Shown: piece by piece, positions 1-9,570 of the stretch
How the letters are laid out: each line of letters opens with the position of its first letter
Numbering within the stretch: the stretch's first letter is position 1
The notes under the pieces: model-generated
Database searches by the model: none
Seen by the model: the letters and a program-made list of their open reading frames with translations, nothing else
Told to the model about the DNA's origin: nothing
Position numbers and translations under genes: made by a program
Source of the DNA: Streptomyces sp. Ru62
GTDB lineage: Bacteria > Actinomycetota > Actinomycetes > Streptomycetales > Streptomycetaceae
Assembly (NCBI RefSeq): GCF_002920615.1
Contig: NZ_PQSU01000011.1
Span: 124,001-188,000, forward strand
Reading direction: 5' to 3'
Length of the DNA: 64,000 nucleotides

Positions 1-372
1 GCAGCGGGCCCGGTCCCCGCCCGGCCGGCACTCCTTCATCCGGTCCACGGTCCCGTGGTAGGCGCCCTTCGACCCGTAGTCGTCGGGGTGTGCCTTCAGC
101 TCCGCCTCCACGACGTCCACCGGGTCGACCGCGCGCATGTCGTCACCGGGGACCGTGACGCCCCGCACGGTCGCCCGGGTCGCCACGTCGTACGGGTAGG
201 CCGGGCTGGACGCCGGGCGCAGATCGGGCCAGAGCCGGGCGGGGCTGACCGCGGTGGGCGTCGGCCCGGCGCCGCGCAGCTCACCGGTGTCCCCGCAGGC
301 CGTCGCGGCCGCCGAGAGCAGGGCGACGGCGGCCACGGCGAGGGCGGTACGCGCGGGACGGTGGACTGGCAT
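1..372 (-). CDS. Putative secreted lipoprotein, C-terminus cut by window edge
   Basis: The reading frame starts at ATG 372 and runs off the left edge, so only about 124 residues are visible. The N-terminus is a lipoprotein signal: a short Arg-containing n-region, a hydrophobic Ala/Val/Leu core and a lipobox-like AATAC with the lipidated Cys near residue 26. The mature part begins GDTGELRGAG and shows no family I recognise. It is expected on the outer face of the membrane. Function unknown. Confidence 0.7.
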   Translation of the reverse strand, partial: MPVHRPARTALAVAAVALLSAAATACGDTGELRGAGPTPTAVSPARLWPDLRPASSPAYPYDVATRATVRGVTVPGDDMRAVDPVDVVEAELKAHPDDYGSKGAYHGTVDRMKECRPGGDRARC

Positions 373-464
373 GGTCACATTCTGACGGAAGTGAGCTTTG
401 TGCTGCTTCGGGGGTCCGGAGCGGGGCAGCGGGACAGGCTGATCGTGCCCGGCGCCCGGCGAGG

Positions 465-971
465 CTACTCGGCCAGCTCCTCCAGCAGCCGCACGGTCGT
501 CAGGCCCGCCCGCAGGTACTCCACGAACAGCTCGTTGTGCAGCGCCCAGGCCGAGCGCCGGGCCCGGATCAGCTGGATCGCCTGGTCGGCGGAGTCACCG
601 CGCTGCGCCAAGGCGTGCGCGATCACCAGCCCCGAGCGGTTGTACCCGTGGTAACAGCGCACGAGCACCCGGCGGCCGGCGTCCAGCGCCTCGTTCGCCG
701 CGCGCGCCAGCCGGATCACCCCGGCGAGCTGCGTCCCGTCCAGCGGACCGTCCGGGATCGGCCACACATGGTGCTCCACGCCCGGATCGGGGCCGTACCC
801 CGGCAGCCGCAGCAAGGACTGCACCACATCGAACTCGTCATGGACGACGGCGAACTCCAGGCGTCCGGACCCGCCCCGGAACTCGTGCCCGCCCATCCAC
901 AGGCCGGGCACGATCTCGCTCCACGGGCTGTCCGGAGCCGGTACGTCGGGCTGCTCTCCGCGGGTCCGCAA
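465..971 (-). CDS. Dual-specificity/tyrosine phosphatase-like protein
   Basis: 168 aa from a TTG start that has GGGAGG five bases upstream. The C-terminal half holds the phosphatase P-loop VRCYHGYNRSG, which fits CX5R with the Ser/Gly that normally follow. The usual His before the Cys is Arg here. The preceding ARAANEALDAGRRVLV is the usual strand before the P-loop of cysteine-dependent phosphatases. Inferred role: dephosphorylation of phospho-Tyr/Ser/Thr proteins or a small phospho-ligand in the cytoplasm. The substrate cannot be told. The neighbours do not suggest a pathway. Confidence 0.75.
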   Translation of the reverse strand: MRTRGEQPDVPAPDSPWSEIVPGLWMGGHEFRGGSGRLEFAVVHDEFDVVQSLLRLPGYGPDPGVEHHVWPIPDGPLDGTQLAGVIRLARAANEALDAGRRVLVRCYHGYNRSGLVIAHALAQRGDSADQAIQLIRARRSAWALHNELFVEYLRAGLTTVRLLEELAE

Positions 972-1071
972 CGGCGCCTCCCCAACTCCCCCTCACCGGG
1001 CCGTCCTCCACGGTAACCGGTCTTGCCCCGGGAGCACCCCGCCTGTTCCCATGGTCGAGGGGTGATGGCGC

Positions 1072-1875
1072 ATGAGCGGACTGCGCGTGGTGCCGGCCTT
1101 CCGGCACGGCCGGGAGCGGCTGTACGTCTGCCGCGAGGACGGCAGCAATATCGCCTGGTACGACCGTGAGACAGGCCGGGTCAACCTGCTCGGCGAGGAC
1201 AGCAGGGACGATGTGCTCCACGCCCTGAAGCCCTTCCTGACCGGACCGGTGACCGTGGGCCCGCCCCCGGTCCCGACCCCCGCCGAACTCGCCCGTCTGA
1301 CCCTGCACCCGGACGACGACCTGGCCCCCAACCGCCCCGGCGAGGCCCTGCTCGTCGCCCTCGACCGCGACCCCGGACCCACCCACCGGCTGCGCCCCGA
1401 CCCGCGCCGGCGCGCCCTGACCGCCGAGCAGACCGTCGGCGAGGCCCTCGACGGCCTGGAGGGGGCCGGCTGGCACACCCTGCACTCCCTCCCCCTGCCC
1501 GGCGGCGACCGCATCCACCACCTGGCGATCGGCCCCGGCGGCCTGTTCGCCGTCCACGCCCTGTACGCCCGCAAGAGCCGGGTCCTGGTCGCCGACCCCC
1601 TGGTCACCCTGGGCCGCCGCGAGGCCGAGCCGCTGCTGCGCCGGCTGCGCGCCGACGCCGACCGCGCCTCGTACGCCCTCACCGCCGAGGTCCGCCCGCT
1701 GCTGGCCCTCGTCAGCCCGTCCGAGGTGACCGTGACGGCGCAGCCGCGCGGTGTGCGCATCATGACGGACACGGAGCTGGCGGGCCTGGCCCGGCTGGGC
1801 GGGGTCCTCAAGCCGGCGGACGTCGAGGCGCTGCACGGGATGGCCCGGGACCGGCACACGTGGGGGAGGCTGTAG
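1072..1875 (+). CDS. NERD-like domain protein, probably catalytically degenerate
   Basis: 267 aa, ATG start. The second half (about residues 125-210) resembles a nuclease-related domain (NERD): a GEALDGLEGAGW helix, then a strand with LPGGDRIHHLAIGPGGLF. In active NERD proteins the strand after this carries an acidic residue followed by a Lys-containing motif; here the equivalent is FAVHALYARK, without a clear D/E-x-K. The N-terminal 60 residues (RHGRERLYVCREDG and on) resemble a small beta-rich module. Likely a non-catalytic relative; function unknown. Confidence 0.6.
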   Translation: MSGLRVVPAFRHGRERLYVCREDGSNIAWYDRETGRVNLLGEDSRDDVLHALKPFLTGPVTVGPPPVPTPAELARLTLHPDDDLAPNRPGEALLVALDRDPGPTHRLRPDPRRRALTAEQTVGEALDGLEGAGWHTLHSLPLPGGDRIHHLAIGPGGLFAVHALYARKSRVLVADPLVTLGRREAEPLLRRLRADADRASYALTAEVRPLLALVSPSEVTVTAQPRGVRIMTDTELAGLARLGGVLKPADVEALHGMARDRHTWGRL

Positions 1876-1952
1876 CGGGGGCGGCCCGCGCGGGTGCGGA
1901 TCAGTGGCGGGGGCGGCCCGTGCGGGTGCGGATCAGTGGCCAGGGCGGCCCG
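1875..1952. repeat. 32-bp tandem repeat between convergent genes
   Basis: Two near-identical 32-bp units (1875-1906 and 1907-1938, one mismatch) plus part of a third lie between the 3' ends of the NERD-like gene and ligD. The unit is GC-rich (GCGGGGGCGGCCCG core). It may act as a bidirectional terminator spacer; no other role is visible. Confidence 0.75.
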
Positions 1953-1969
1953 CAAGGGATGGCGTGCCG

Positions 1970-2857
1970 TTACGGCAACGGGGCCGCCGACCGCCGGTCC
2001 AGCAACGGTTCCATCAGGTCCCCGTGGTCCTGAAGGCGTGCCGCCATGTCCTCCGCGTGGATCTCCAGCTGCCCCGGGCTGCGGCAGTCGGTCACCTCCT
2101 CCCAGGTCACCGGCGCGGACACCAGGGGGAGGCGGCGGGCGCGCACGGTGTACGGGGTGGCCGTGGTCTTGCGCGCGGCGTTCTGGCTCCAGTCGACGAA
2201 CACCTTCCCCGGCCGCAGGCTCTTCGTCATCCGGTGCACCACCAGCCGGGGCATCGCCCGCTCGGCCTCCACCGCCAGCGCCTTCGCGTAGTCGGAGGTC
2301 CGTTCGGAAGAACTCCCGCGCACCGCCGCCAGCAGATGCAGCCCCTTCGACCCCGCGGTCTTCGGGTACGCCTCGATCCCGTCCGCCGCGAGCCGCTCCC
2401 GCAGCCACAGGGCGACCTCGCAGCAGTGCACGATCGTCGCGGGCGCGCCCGGATCGAGGTCGAAGACCAGCCGGTCCGCCTCCTGCGGGGACTGCACCAG
2501 CCACTGGTGGGTGTGGAACTCGGTGACGAGGTTCGCCGCCCAGACCAGGCTCGGCAGGTCCTGCACCACGACCATCCGGGCCGGGCTGTCCGCCGACGAC
2601 CGCGGGACCTCGGCCGTGGTGACCCACTCGGGCGTACCCGGCGGCACGTTCTTCGTGAAGAAGAGCTGCCCTTCGGGGCCGTCCGGATAACGCAGGAAGG
2701 ACACCGCCCGGTCACGCAGATGCGGCAGCAGGGCCGTGGCGGTGGTCGCGTAGTAGTGCAGCAGCTCCCCTTTGGTGAAGCCGGTCTCCGGATACAGCAC
2801 CTTCTCCAGGTTGCTGAGCGCGACCCGGCGCCCCTCCACCTCTGTGATAGGCGTCAT
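1970..2857 (-). CDS. ligD: LigD-type DNA polymerase domain protein (NHEJ)
   Basis: 295 aa; ATG 2857 is chosen because the product then begins MTPITEVEGRRVALSNLEKV, the usual N-terminus of stand-alone LigD polymerase proteins. This is an archaeo-eukaryotic-primase type polymerase that fills or extends ends during non-homologous end joining. Visible signatures are FDLDPG with the catalytic acidic pair (about residue 135), TAGSKGLHLL, and KVFVDWSQNAARKTT near the C-terminus. There is no ligase or phosphoesterase domain, as is usual for the split Streptomyces version. It is divergent from ku across 54 bp, which supports joint function and possibly shared regulation. Confidence 0.92.
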   Translation of the reverse strand: MTPITEVEGRRVALSNLEKVLYPETGFTKGELLHYYATTATALLPHLRDRAVSFLRYPDGPEGQLFFTKNVPPGTPEWVTTAEVPRSSADSPARMVVVQDLPSLVWAANLVTEFHTHQWLVQSPQEADRLVFDLDPGAPATIVHCCEVALWLRERLAADGIEAYPKTAGSKGLHLLAAVRGSSSERTSDYAKALAVEAERAMPRLVVHRMTKSLRPGKVFVDWSQNAARKTTATPYTVRARRLPLVSAPVTWEEVTDCRSPGQLEIHAEDMAARLQDHGDLMEPLLDRRSAAPLP

Positions 2858-2911
2858 AGGATGACAATCCCAGACGAACCGGAAAAATCGGCAAAGGGAA
2901 GGGTGCGGCAC

Positions 2912-3985
2912 GTGCGATCGATATGGAACGGCGCCATCTCCTTCGGGCTCGTCAGCATCCCGATCAAGCTGGTGAACGCCACGGAGAGCCACGCCATCTC
3001 CTTCCGGCAGATCCACACCGAGGACAACGGCCGCATCCGCTACCGCAAGGTGTGCGAACTGGAGGACCGCGAGGTCAGCCAGGGCGAGATCGGCAAGGCG
3101 TACGAGGACGCCGACGGCTCGATCATCCCGATCACCGACGAGGACCTCTCCCACCTCCCGATCCCGACCGCCCGCACGATCGAGATCGTCGCCTTCGTCC
3201 CGGCCGAGCGGATCGACCCGCTCCAGATGGGCGCCGCCTACTACCTGGCCGCCGGCGGAGCCCCCGCCGCCAAGCCGTACACCCTCCTGCGCGAGGCCCT
3301 CAAACGCAGCAACAAGGTCGCCATCGCCAAGTACGCCCTGCGCGGCCGGGAACGCCTCGGCATGCTCCGCGTGGTCGGCGACGCCATCGCCATGCACGGC
3401 CTGCTCTGGCCGGACGAGGTCCGGTCCCCGGAGGGCGTCGCCCCCGACACCGCCGTCACCATCCGCGACAAGGAACTCGACCTCGCCGACGCCCTGATGG
3501 ACACCCTCGGCGAGGTCGACCTGGAGGACCTGCACGACGAGTACCGGGAGGCGCTGGAGGAGGTCATCGCCGCGAAGGCCTCCGGCGAGGCCCCGCCCGA
3601 GACCCCGGAGCCCGCCGCCGGCGGCAAGGTGCTGGACCTGATGGCCGCGCTGGAGAACAGCGTCCGAGCGGCCCGCGAGTCCCGCGGCACCCCGCCCCCC
3701 GGCGAGGAGGCCGAGGTCAGACCCCTGCGCCAGGGCCGGGCCGAGCCGAAGGAGACGGAGGGCAAGAAGTCGACGTCGGCGAAGAAGACGGCCGCCACGA
3801 AGAAGGCGGCACCCGCACGCAAGTCGACGGCCAAGACGGCGGAGGGCACGAAGAAAGCGACGAGCGCGAAGAGCACGGCTTCCACGAAGAGCACGGCGAA
3901 TGCGAAGAGCACGGCGAACGCGAGGAGCACGGCGACGAAGAAGACGACGGCGAAGAAGACGGCGTCACGGAAGAGGTCGGCGTGA
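2912..3985 (+). CDS. ku: Non-homologous end joining protein Ku
   Basis: 357 aa from GTG 2912 (product begins VRSIWNGAISFGLVSIPIKL, the canonical Ku start; AAGGGAAGGG lies upstream). An in-frame ATG at 2861 would add 17 residues but is less family-like. Ku homodimers ring broken DNA ends and recruit LigD. The core Ku fold covers about residues 1-250. The tail (about 275-357) is a low-complexity Lys/Ala/Thr/Ser segment with STANAKSTANARST repeats, typical of actinobacterial Ku and thought to contact DNA. Paired head-to-head with the LigD polymerase gene. Confidence 0.94.
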   Translation: MRSIWNGAISFGLVSIPIKLVNATESHAISFRQIHTEDNGRIRYRKVCELEDREVSQGEIGKAYEDADGSIIPITDEDLSHLPIPTARTIEIVAFVPAERIDPLQMGAAYYLAAGGAPAAKPYTLLREALKRSNKVAIAKYALRGRERLGMLRVVGDAIAMHGLLWPDEVRSPEGVAPDTAVTIRDKELDLADALMDTLGEVDLEDLHDEYREALEEVIAAKASGEAPPETPEPAAGGKVLDLMAALENSVRAARESRGTPPPGEEAEVRPLRQGRAEPKETEGKKSTSAKKTAATKKAAPARKSTAKTAEGTKKATSAKSTASTKSTANAKSTANARSTATKKTTAKKTASRKRSA

Positions 3986-4274
3986 GGGGGACGGGGGCCG
4001 GTCTCGCGCGCACGTACTGACAGGCCGACACCGGCATCGCCGCGACGGACGACCCGGGCGGCCTCACCCTTCCTGATCCCGGCGTCGTGCACAGCGCCCG
4101 GTTCCCCTGCTCCCTCGACCAAACCGATCGGAAGCCGACGGACGGGCGTACGCCCATCCACCGGGCGAACCTGTCCGATTCGCGCTCTTTACTCAGACCC
4201 CTGCTCCTGCCGAACCTGCCCTCAGGGTCTTGGTAGCGCGAAGGGGGGAGGCGCCTGCCCGGGCGCCGGCGACG

Positions 4275-4883
4275 ATGGATGCTGCCTCGACGGCCACTTT
4301 GCTGGCCGCGTTCACCACCGCGTTGGTGGCACTCATGGGCTACTGGATCAACCAGCACGCCAAGCGCCGTGAGCAGAAGAGCCGTATGTACGCGGAGGCG
4401 CTCCAGGTCATTCACTCGTACGAAGACCTCCCCTACCTGATCAGATGCCGCCCCGCGTCAGATCCACCGACCAGGGCGGCACTGGCCCAGCAGATCAGCG
4501 ACGTCTTCACGAGAATCAACCTGCACCAGAACCTGCTGCTCATGGATTCCTACGTCGTCGGTCAGGCATACGCCGACCTGTTCCAGCAGACCCGCCGCCA
4601 TGCCGGTCCACACCGCCTGGAGGCATGGAACACACCGCCCGTCGCGACCGACCCGGAAATGTCCGGAAGGGCGTACTTCCCCTACGACAACCAACCGGAA
4701 CAGGAAATCTGCCTCCTGGCGATGCGAAGAGAACTGTCCCCCTGGGGATGGCTGCTCCGCCCCCACACCCACAGACGGATTCGCCACCTACGCCACCGAC
4801 GCATCCCATGGTCCGAGCCCGACTTCATGAGAGAAACCCGGGCCAGACTCCTGTCGCCCCGGGGCGGAGGGGCCAACGAGTAG
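4275..4883 (+). CDS. Hypothetical single-span membrane protein
   Basis: 202 aa if it starts at ATG 4275 (MDAASTATLLAAFTTALVAL); an upstream start at 4230 would add a Pro/Arg-rich stretch that looks untranslated. A single hydrophobic segment at residues 5-25 is followed by basic NQHAKRREQKSR, so the remaining approximately 175 residues should be cytoplasmic. The pattern of short helices with conserved-looking Tyr and Arg is seen in many Streptomyces proteins of unknown function. The 3' end contains a 15-bp direct repeat (4878-4907) spanning the stop codon. Confidence 0.65.
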   Translation: MDAASTATLLAAFTTALVALMGYWINQHAKRREQKSRMYAEALQVIHSYEDLPYLIRCRPASDPPTRAALAQQISDVFTRINLHQNLLLMDSYVVGQAYADLFQQTRRHAGPHRLEAWNTPPVATDPEMSGRAYFPYDNQPEQEICLLAMRRELSPWGWLLRPHTHRRIRHLRHRRIPWSEPDFMRETRARLLSPRGGGANE

Positions 4884-4995
4884 ACCGGGTGCGAGTAGAC
4901 CGGGTGCCACTGGACCAGGTGACGCGCAGACAGCTTCGCACCCCCTGCCTGCACGGCCCGTCCGAGCGAATGCCGCATCGCCGTCCCGTATGAGG

Positions 4996-5484
4996 TCACC
5001 GAGCGGGGAAGACGAGCCGCAGAACGATCTCGCCGTCATCGATCTCTCCGGTGGGCTCGAAGCCGAACTTCTCATAGAACGGCCACGGTTCGCCCTCGCC
5101 GGGATCGTAGCTGGTCAGCAGCTCGGTGGCGCCGTCCGCGCGAACAAGGGCGGCGATCTGGGTGAGGACTTCCCGGCCGATGCCTCGCCTCTGGTGCCGC
5201 TTGTCGATGAGGAGGCGCCAGATGAAGTGCCGACCTCTGTAACGACCGGTCGGCGGCTTCCATGACAGCATCACGAAGCCGACCGGCTCGTCACCGACGT
5301 ACACCGCGCGGTACCAAGGATTCGCCTCCGGATTCTGTGCCGCCTGCTTGAGCGACTTGGACACGGAGGCGACGAACTGCTTCTGGTCACGTCGGACGCG
5401 GAGGGCACGAACGGCATCCCGGTTGTCGTCGGTGACCTCCCGCAGATGCACGCCAGGAGGCCTCATGCCACACCCCTTCTTCAT
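4996..5484 (-). CDS. GNAT family N-acetyltransferase
   Basis: 162 aa from ATG 5484 (GGAG eight bases upstream); a second start at ATG 5466 also has a good ribosome site (GAAGGGG) and gives 156 aa. The GNAT fold is clear: AVYVGDEPVGFVMLSW (strands 3-4), LIDKRHQRRGIGREVL (motif A, acetyl-CoA pyrophosphate loop R/Q-x-x-G-x-G), then WPFYEKFGFEPTGE (motif B). It resembles the spermidine/spermine-type branch of the superfamily. Substrate unknown. Confidence 0.85.
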   Translation of the reverse strand: MKKGCGMRPPGVHLREVTDDNRDAVRALRVRRDQKQFVASVSKSLKQAAQNPEANPWYRAVYVGDEPVGFVMLSWKPPTGRYRGRHFIWRLLIDKRHQRRGIGREVLTQIAALVRADGATELLTSYDPGEGEPWPFYEKFGFEPTGEIDDGEIVLRLVFPAR

Positions 5485-5650
5485 GCCACGTGCTCCGTGA
5501 AGCGGTCAAACCCGCTTCAGCGTGCCGAGGTTGCCACCGAAGACAGCCGTCACCGCAGCCCGTAGAGGGTTCCTGGGGTCCCTGTGCACGACAGGAGGCC
5601 AGGTCACAGGGAGCACCGGCGGAGCCGCCGGACCACCACCCGCCCCTGGC

Positions 5651-5860
5651 TCAGGTGATGCGTTCCGAGTGCCCGTCGGGGAACGTGCAGCTGGGGCCGC
5701 GGTAGGGACCGCCCTCGCTGACCGTACCGCCCTGTGCCGTGCACTCTTCGGACGAGATGGACGGATACGTCGCTGCCTGAGCGGTGACGGCGCCGACGGC
5801 ACTCATGCCGGCGAGCGTCGCGGTGGCGAGGGCGAGCCCAAGCAGTCGTCGTGTGCGCAT
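5651..5860 (-). CDS. Small secreted protein
   Basis: 69 aa from ATG 5860, with GAGGAG seven bases upstream. Residues 1-29 form a Sec signal peptide (MRTRRLLGLALATATLAG) with a likely AQA cleavage site. The mature peptide is about 40 residues with two Cys (EECTAQGG and GPSCTFPDG), which could form one disulfide. No family recognised. Confidence 0.7.
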   Translation of the reverse strand: MRTRRLLGLALATATLAGMSAVGAVTAQAATYPSISSEECTAQGGTVSEGGPYRGPSCTFPDGHSERIT

Positions 5861-6369
5861 GGCTTTCTCCTCTCGCGTGTCCCTGGCCCGGCCTGCGGGA
5901 TGGACCGGAATGTGCGAGGGACGGCCTATTACTCAGAATGGGTGACGGTGAGCAGACACGCGAGTCGTGGCAGGCGGGCGCCGTGACATGCCACCGCAAT
6001 GGCGGCCCAGCAGCTCGTGGGGAAGCGCTTCGGGCCGCCCGGCTACCGTGCTTCGCGCAAACGCAGTTACTCAGCGCGGCCGCCCCCGGGTGCCCAGGAC
6101 GGGCGGGGGAGAGGATGCGACGCTGGAGTGAGGGGCCCGCGAGTGGAGGTCCGAGTGCGTCTCATCCGATCCAGGACCCTCTCCTCCGGCCTGACGTCCA
6201 CGTCCCGGTGCGTGCGGCTCGATGGATGCGACGCAGAAACGTGCGGCCAGTCCATGAGCCCGCCGGCCGGGGGCACCACTCACCGAGCCTCGCCAGGCGG
6301 CCTCTACCGCGTGGATCCGGCCCGCCGGGACCCGGACCGCGCGGCCAACCCGGAAGGCAGGTGCGTCCC

Positions 6370-6645
6370 ATGCGCACGTCGACCCGTATCGCCGGTGCCC
6401 TCACCGGCCTGACCCTCACCCTCGGCGGCGCGGTCCTCACCGCTCCCGCGGCCCGGGCGGACATCCCCGCCTGCACAAAGATGGCCGAACTGGCCGGTGC
6501 CACCGCTTCCGACTCCGTCACAGCGGCCTGCAGCCGTGGCGTGGTCGGAGACCTCCAGGGCTGTGTGACCGGGCTGACCGGGGCCGGAGTGGCAGGCGGC
6601 GCCGCGACCGCTGCCTGCCGGGCGGCCGCCCACGAACCGCGTTAG
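6370..6645 (+). CDS. Small secreted Ala/Thr/Gly-rich protein
   Basis: 91 aa from ATG 6370; a GGAAGGCAGG stretch precedes the start. Signal peptide of about 33 residues (MRTSTRIAGALTGLTLTLGG, cleavage after ARA), then a short mature protein with four Cys (ACTKM, TAACS, GCVTG, AACRA) spaced as if for two disulfides. No recognised function. Confidence 0.65.
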   Translation: MRTSTRIAGALTGLTLTLGGAVLTAPAARADIPACTKMAELAGATASDSVTAACSRGVVGDLQGCVTGLTGAGVAGGAATAACRAAAHEPR

Positions 6646-7394
6646 AGGAGCAGGCGGCAGCCGCAGAGAACAGGCGCGGCAGCCGAAGAGGACCACGCGG
6701 GCAGCAGTCCGCCGACGGTCAGACCGTTTCAGGCCCCTACGCCGGCGACGTCTGCGTGCCGCCTGACGGGACCCCGCAGGCGCTCACTTGACCGGTCGGC
6801 GCACGGCCGGACAACCGGTCACGCCGATGCACCCGGCGCGGTGGGCAGGGGCCGTTCGCATTTCCAATCCGCATGTGTTTCCCAGCCGTACTGACCACGA
6901 GCGTGGTTGACACTCGACAGGTGTTGCACAGGCGCACAAGGACGAAGAGTCCCGCCGGCCTCGATCGAGCCTGTAGGGGCCCACACCGCTGGAGTCTTCC
7001 TTCCGCGCGGGCGATGATCGCGCCGCTGTCCGCCCCGCCCCCGCTTCACCAGCCGTCTGAGCCAAGGCCGATCCCGGATCGGCATCGTCAACCCGCACGC
7101 GGCCACGGCCCTCCCCGGGGGACCTACGAGACGGCTGCCGCAACAGCACGACCAAGGAGCCGACCGGCACGGCGCATCCGCCGGTCGGCTCCGCCATGCT
7201 CCTGAACGAACCCGGGATGACTCCGTCGTTCGGCCCATCAAGGGCACAGGCCGCAACGCCGAAAAGGACCAAGCGGAGTCGCCGACCCTCGCGTTCCGGT
7301 ACACCTTCGCGCCCCAGGCCGCCCGGATGACGGCGGTCCCGTACCCCGGCCGACAAGCCCGGAGCCCGGCCGACAGGCCCGGAGGAGATCCCGC
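6646..7394. other. Long intergenic region without a supported gene
   Basis: No frame in these 749 bases shows a convincing gene on either strand. The notable item is the strong 12-bp inverted repeat at 7157-7191, listed separately. The last bases hold the GGAGGAG ribosome site of the Asp-box protein gene. Confidence 0.5.
7157..7191. terminator. Perfect 12-bp inverted repeat, terminator-like
   Basis: GAGCCGACCGGC (7157-7168) pairs perfectly with GCCGGTCGGCTC (7180-7191) around an 11-nt loop. No T-run follows, which is common for Streptomyces terminators. It sits over 500 bp from the nearest stop codon, so it may end an unrecognised short transcript. Confidence 0.6.
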
Positions 7395-8870
7395 ATGCGC
7401 GCCTTCCTGCCCCCGACCGCCGTCACCACCGCCGCGCTGCTGCTCGTCACGGTCACCGGCACGCCTCCCGCCGCGGCAGACAACCGGAATCCCGACGGCA
7501 CACCACTGGTCAAGGTGTCCCACGGCGACCCGTACGCGAAGTGCACCATCGGAGCGAAGTCCCCCGACAGCATCGTCTACCCGGCCACCGAGGTCGAGCC
7601 GTACCTGTCCGTCGATCCGCGCGACCCCAAGCGGGTGGTCACCGTGTTCCAGCAGGACCGCTGGAACGACGGCGGCGCCCGGGGCCTGGCGGCCGGCTGG
7701 ACCACGGACGGTCGCACCTTCCACCGGAGCACCCTGCCGTTCAGCCTGTGCGCCCCCGGCGGCGCGGACTACGAACGGGCCTCCGACCCCTGGGTGAGCA
7801 CCGGACCGGACGGCACGGTCTACGCCGGCGGGGAGGGCATCGACTTCACGAAGAGCACGCGCAGCGCCATTCTGGCAGTCACGTCCCGCGATGGGGGCCG
7901 CACTTGGCGGAACCTCACCACCACGCACGTCGACGAGCAGCCGTTCTTCAACGACAAGCCCTCACTCACCGCCGACCCGATCCGCAAGGGCACCGCCTAC
8001 CAGGTCTGGAACCGCCTCGACAACGACCCACCCGGCCCCAGCTCCCTCGACGGCCCCGGCTACATCTCCGTCACCCGCGACGGCGGCCGCACCTGGAGCA
8101 AGGCCCGACGGTTCGTCAAGACCAGCAACGTGCCCAACACCCAGACCATCGGCCACCTGATCGTCGCCGACCGGCGCACCGGCACCCTGTACGACTTCTT
8201 CGACCGGATCACCTACTCCGACGACCTGAGCACCGTCGTCCGAGCCCGCTACCAGGTGGTCACCTCGACCGACGCCGGCAAGACCTGGAGCGCCCCGGTC
8301 ACCGTGGCCCGGGACACCTCCGTACCGGAGGTCGACCCGAACGACCCCACCAAACTACTGCGCTCCGCGGCCACCCTGCCGAGCCCGGCCGTCGACCCCA
8401 GGACAGGCACGCTGTACATGGCCTACGAGGGCTCGGACTTCTCCGGCGGAAAGTTCGACTCCGTCCAGCTCGTACGCTCCACCGACGGCGGACGCACCTG
8501 GGGAACCCCGGTACTGATCAGCCCCAAGGGCGTTCCGGCCTTCTCACCGTCGATCGCGGTCACCGAGCGGGGCACGGTCGCGCTCACTTACTACGACCTC
8601 CGCTTCCTCACGCCCGGCAACACCACCACCCTGCCCACCACCTACCAACTGGCCACGCTGAAGCACGGAAACCCGAAGCTCCGCACCGAACGACGGATCT
8701 CGCGGGTCTTCGACTGGCTGCAGGCGCCGTACGCCGGGGGCTACTTCCTCGGCGACTACCAAGGCCTGGCGGCAGACGGCAAGGGAGTACGTGCGGTACT
8801 CACCGAAACCCACTCCGGCGCACCACAGAACCGTACGGACGTCTACACCGGCAGCCTCCGCACCCCCTGA
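7395..8870 (+). CDS. Secreted sialidase-like (BNR/Asp-box) beta-propeller protein
   Basis: 491 aa, ATG with GGAGGAG upstream. Signal peptide of about 28 residues ending PPAAA. Four Asp-box motifs are readable: SRDGGRTW, TRDGGRTW, STDAGKTW and STDGGRTW, spread from about residue 160 to 365, which marks a BNR-type beta-propeller as in sialidases and related exo-glycosidases. The family is often labelled exo-alpha-sialidase, but catalytic residues cannot be assigned by eye, so the enzyme activity is inference. Likely extracellular. Confidence 0.85.
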   Translation: MRAFLPPTAVTTAALLLVTVTGTPPAAADNRNPDGTPLVKVSHGDPYAKCTIGAKSPDSIVYPATEVEPYLSVDPRDPKRVVTVFQQDRWNDGGARGLAAGWTTDGRTFHRSTLPFSLCAPGGADYERASDPWVSTGPDGTVYAGGEGIDFTKSTRSAILAVTSRDGGRTWRNLTTTHVDEQPFFNDKPSLTADPIRKGTAYQVWNRLDNDPPGPSSLDGPGYISVTRDGGRTWSKARRFVKTSNVPNTQTIGHLIVADRRTGTLYDFFDRITYSDDLSTVVRARYQVVTSTDAGKTWSAPVTVARDTSVPEVDPNDPTKLLRSAATLPSPAVDPRTGTLYMAYEGSDFSGGKFDSVQLVRSTDGGRTWGTPVLISPKGVPAFSPSIAVTERGTVALTYYDLRFLTPGNTTTLPTTYQLATLKHGNPKLRTERRISRVFDWLQAPYAGGYFLGDYQGLAADGKGVRAVLTETHSGAPQNRTDVYTGSLRTP

Positions 8871-8944
8871 CCGACACGGACACCGCCGGCCGCCCCGCCC
8901 CCCCGTCCGCCGACGGCTGCGACTGCACGCTTCCGGAGCCGGGC

Positions 8945-9092
8945 TGGATCCGTATCGAGCCGGCCGAGACCCGCCCCCACGGCGGACGAGGCATGGACGG
9001 AGGTGCTGCTGACCCGCTACGCGAAGCGCCTCGATGGGCGACAGGACGTCGCCAACCGACGCATCGAGGACCTGCTCCGCGAGTACGAGTAA
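8945..9092 (+). pseudogene. 3' remnant of a tyrosine integrase gene
   Basis: The last 30 codons (from 9000) read EVLLTRYAKRLDGRQDVA and on to LREYE, differing by only one or two residues from the C-terminus of the intact integrase that ends at 43245. Upstream (8945-8999) the similarity continues with indels. It includes the catalytic Tyr but nothing else of the protein. It marks the end of an older, deleted element integrated at the same place. Confidence 0.85.
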
Positions 9093-9570
9093 GTCACCTC
9101 CAGCCCCTTCGAGGCCCGGGCATGTGGAGCATGCGAGGGAGCGTCACAGCACGCGGTGCGTCGAGCGGGTCGCAAACAGTCCACACAGGCGCTCGACTGG
9201 GTCTTCCCAGCCGAGCGCTTTGCGTGGTGGGGACGTCCAGGCGCAGTCCGATGTGCAGCTCCTCCCGAGCTGTGCGAAGGGTGCCACGGGTGGGCACGGC
9301 TCCCTGACGGCACCGCGGCACCGCGGCACCGCGGCCCCGCTTCGTCCGGTTGGAACGTCTCGGGCGACGGGTTGGTGCAGCTCGGGACCGTTCGTCCCGA
9401 AGCGGCTGAACTGCTGGCCGAGCTGATCACGGCGGGACTGCAGGCAGAGCTGGACGGCTCTGAGAGTGAGAAGGGTGTCTCCCCACGCCAACGTGAAACG
9501 CCTGCGGCCTGAGCGGCCTCCGGACGCCGACTGTCGACGGTTCGAGCGTGCTCCTGTGATCAGTCGGCGA

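Noticed and set aside
6304..7928. Several overlapping frames on both strands between the small secreted protein and the Asp-box protein
   Set aside because: None shows a domain, signal peptide, ribosome site or consistent GC3 pattern.
7541..9307. 588-codon frame overlapping the Asp-box protein gene
   Set aside because: Arg/Pro/His-rich product from the +1 frame of a real gene; runs over its stop without a ribosome site.
9156..9512. 118-codon frame after the integrase scrap
   Set aside because: The last 40 residues look protein-like (GTVRPEAAELLAELITAG) but the first half is Cys/Arg/Trp-rich noise and there is no ribosome site; not enough support.
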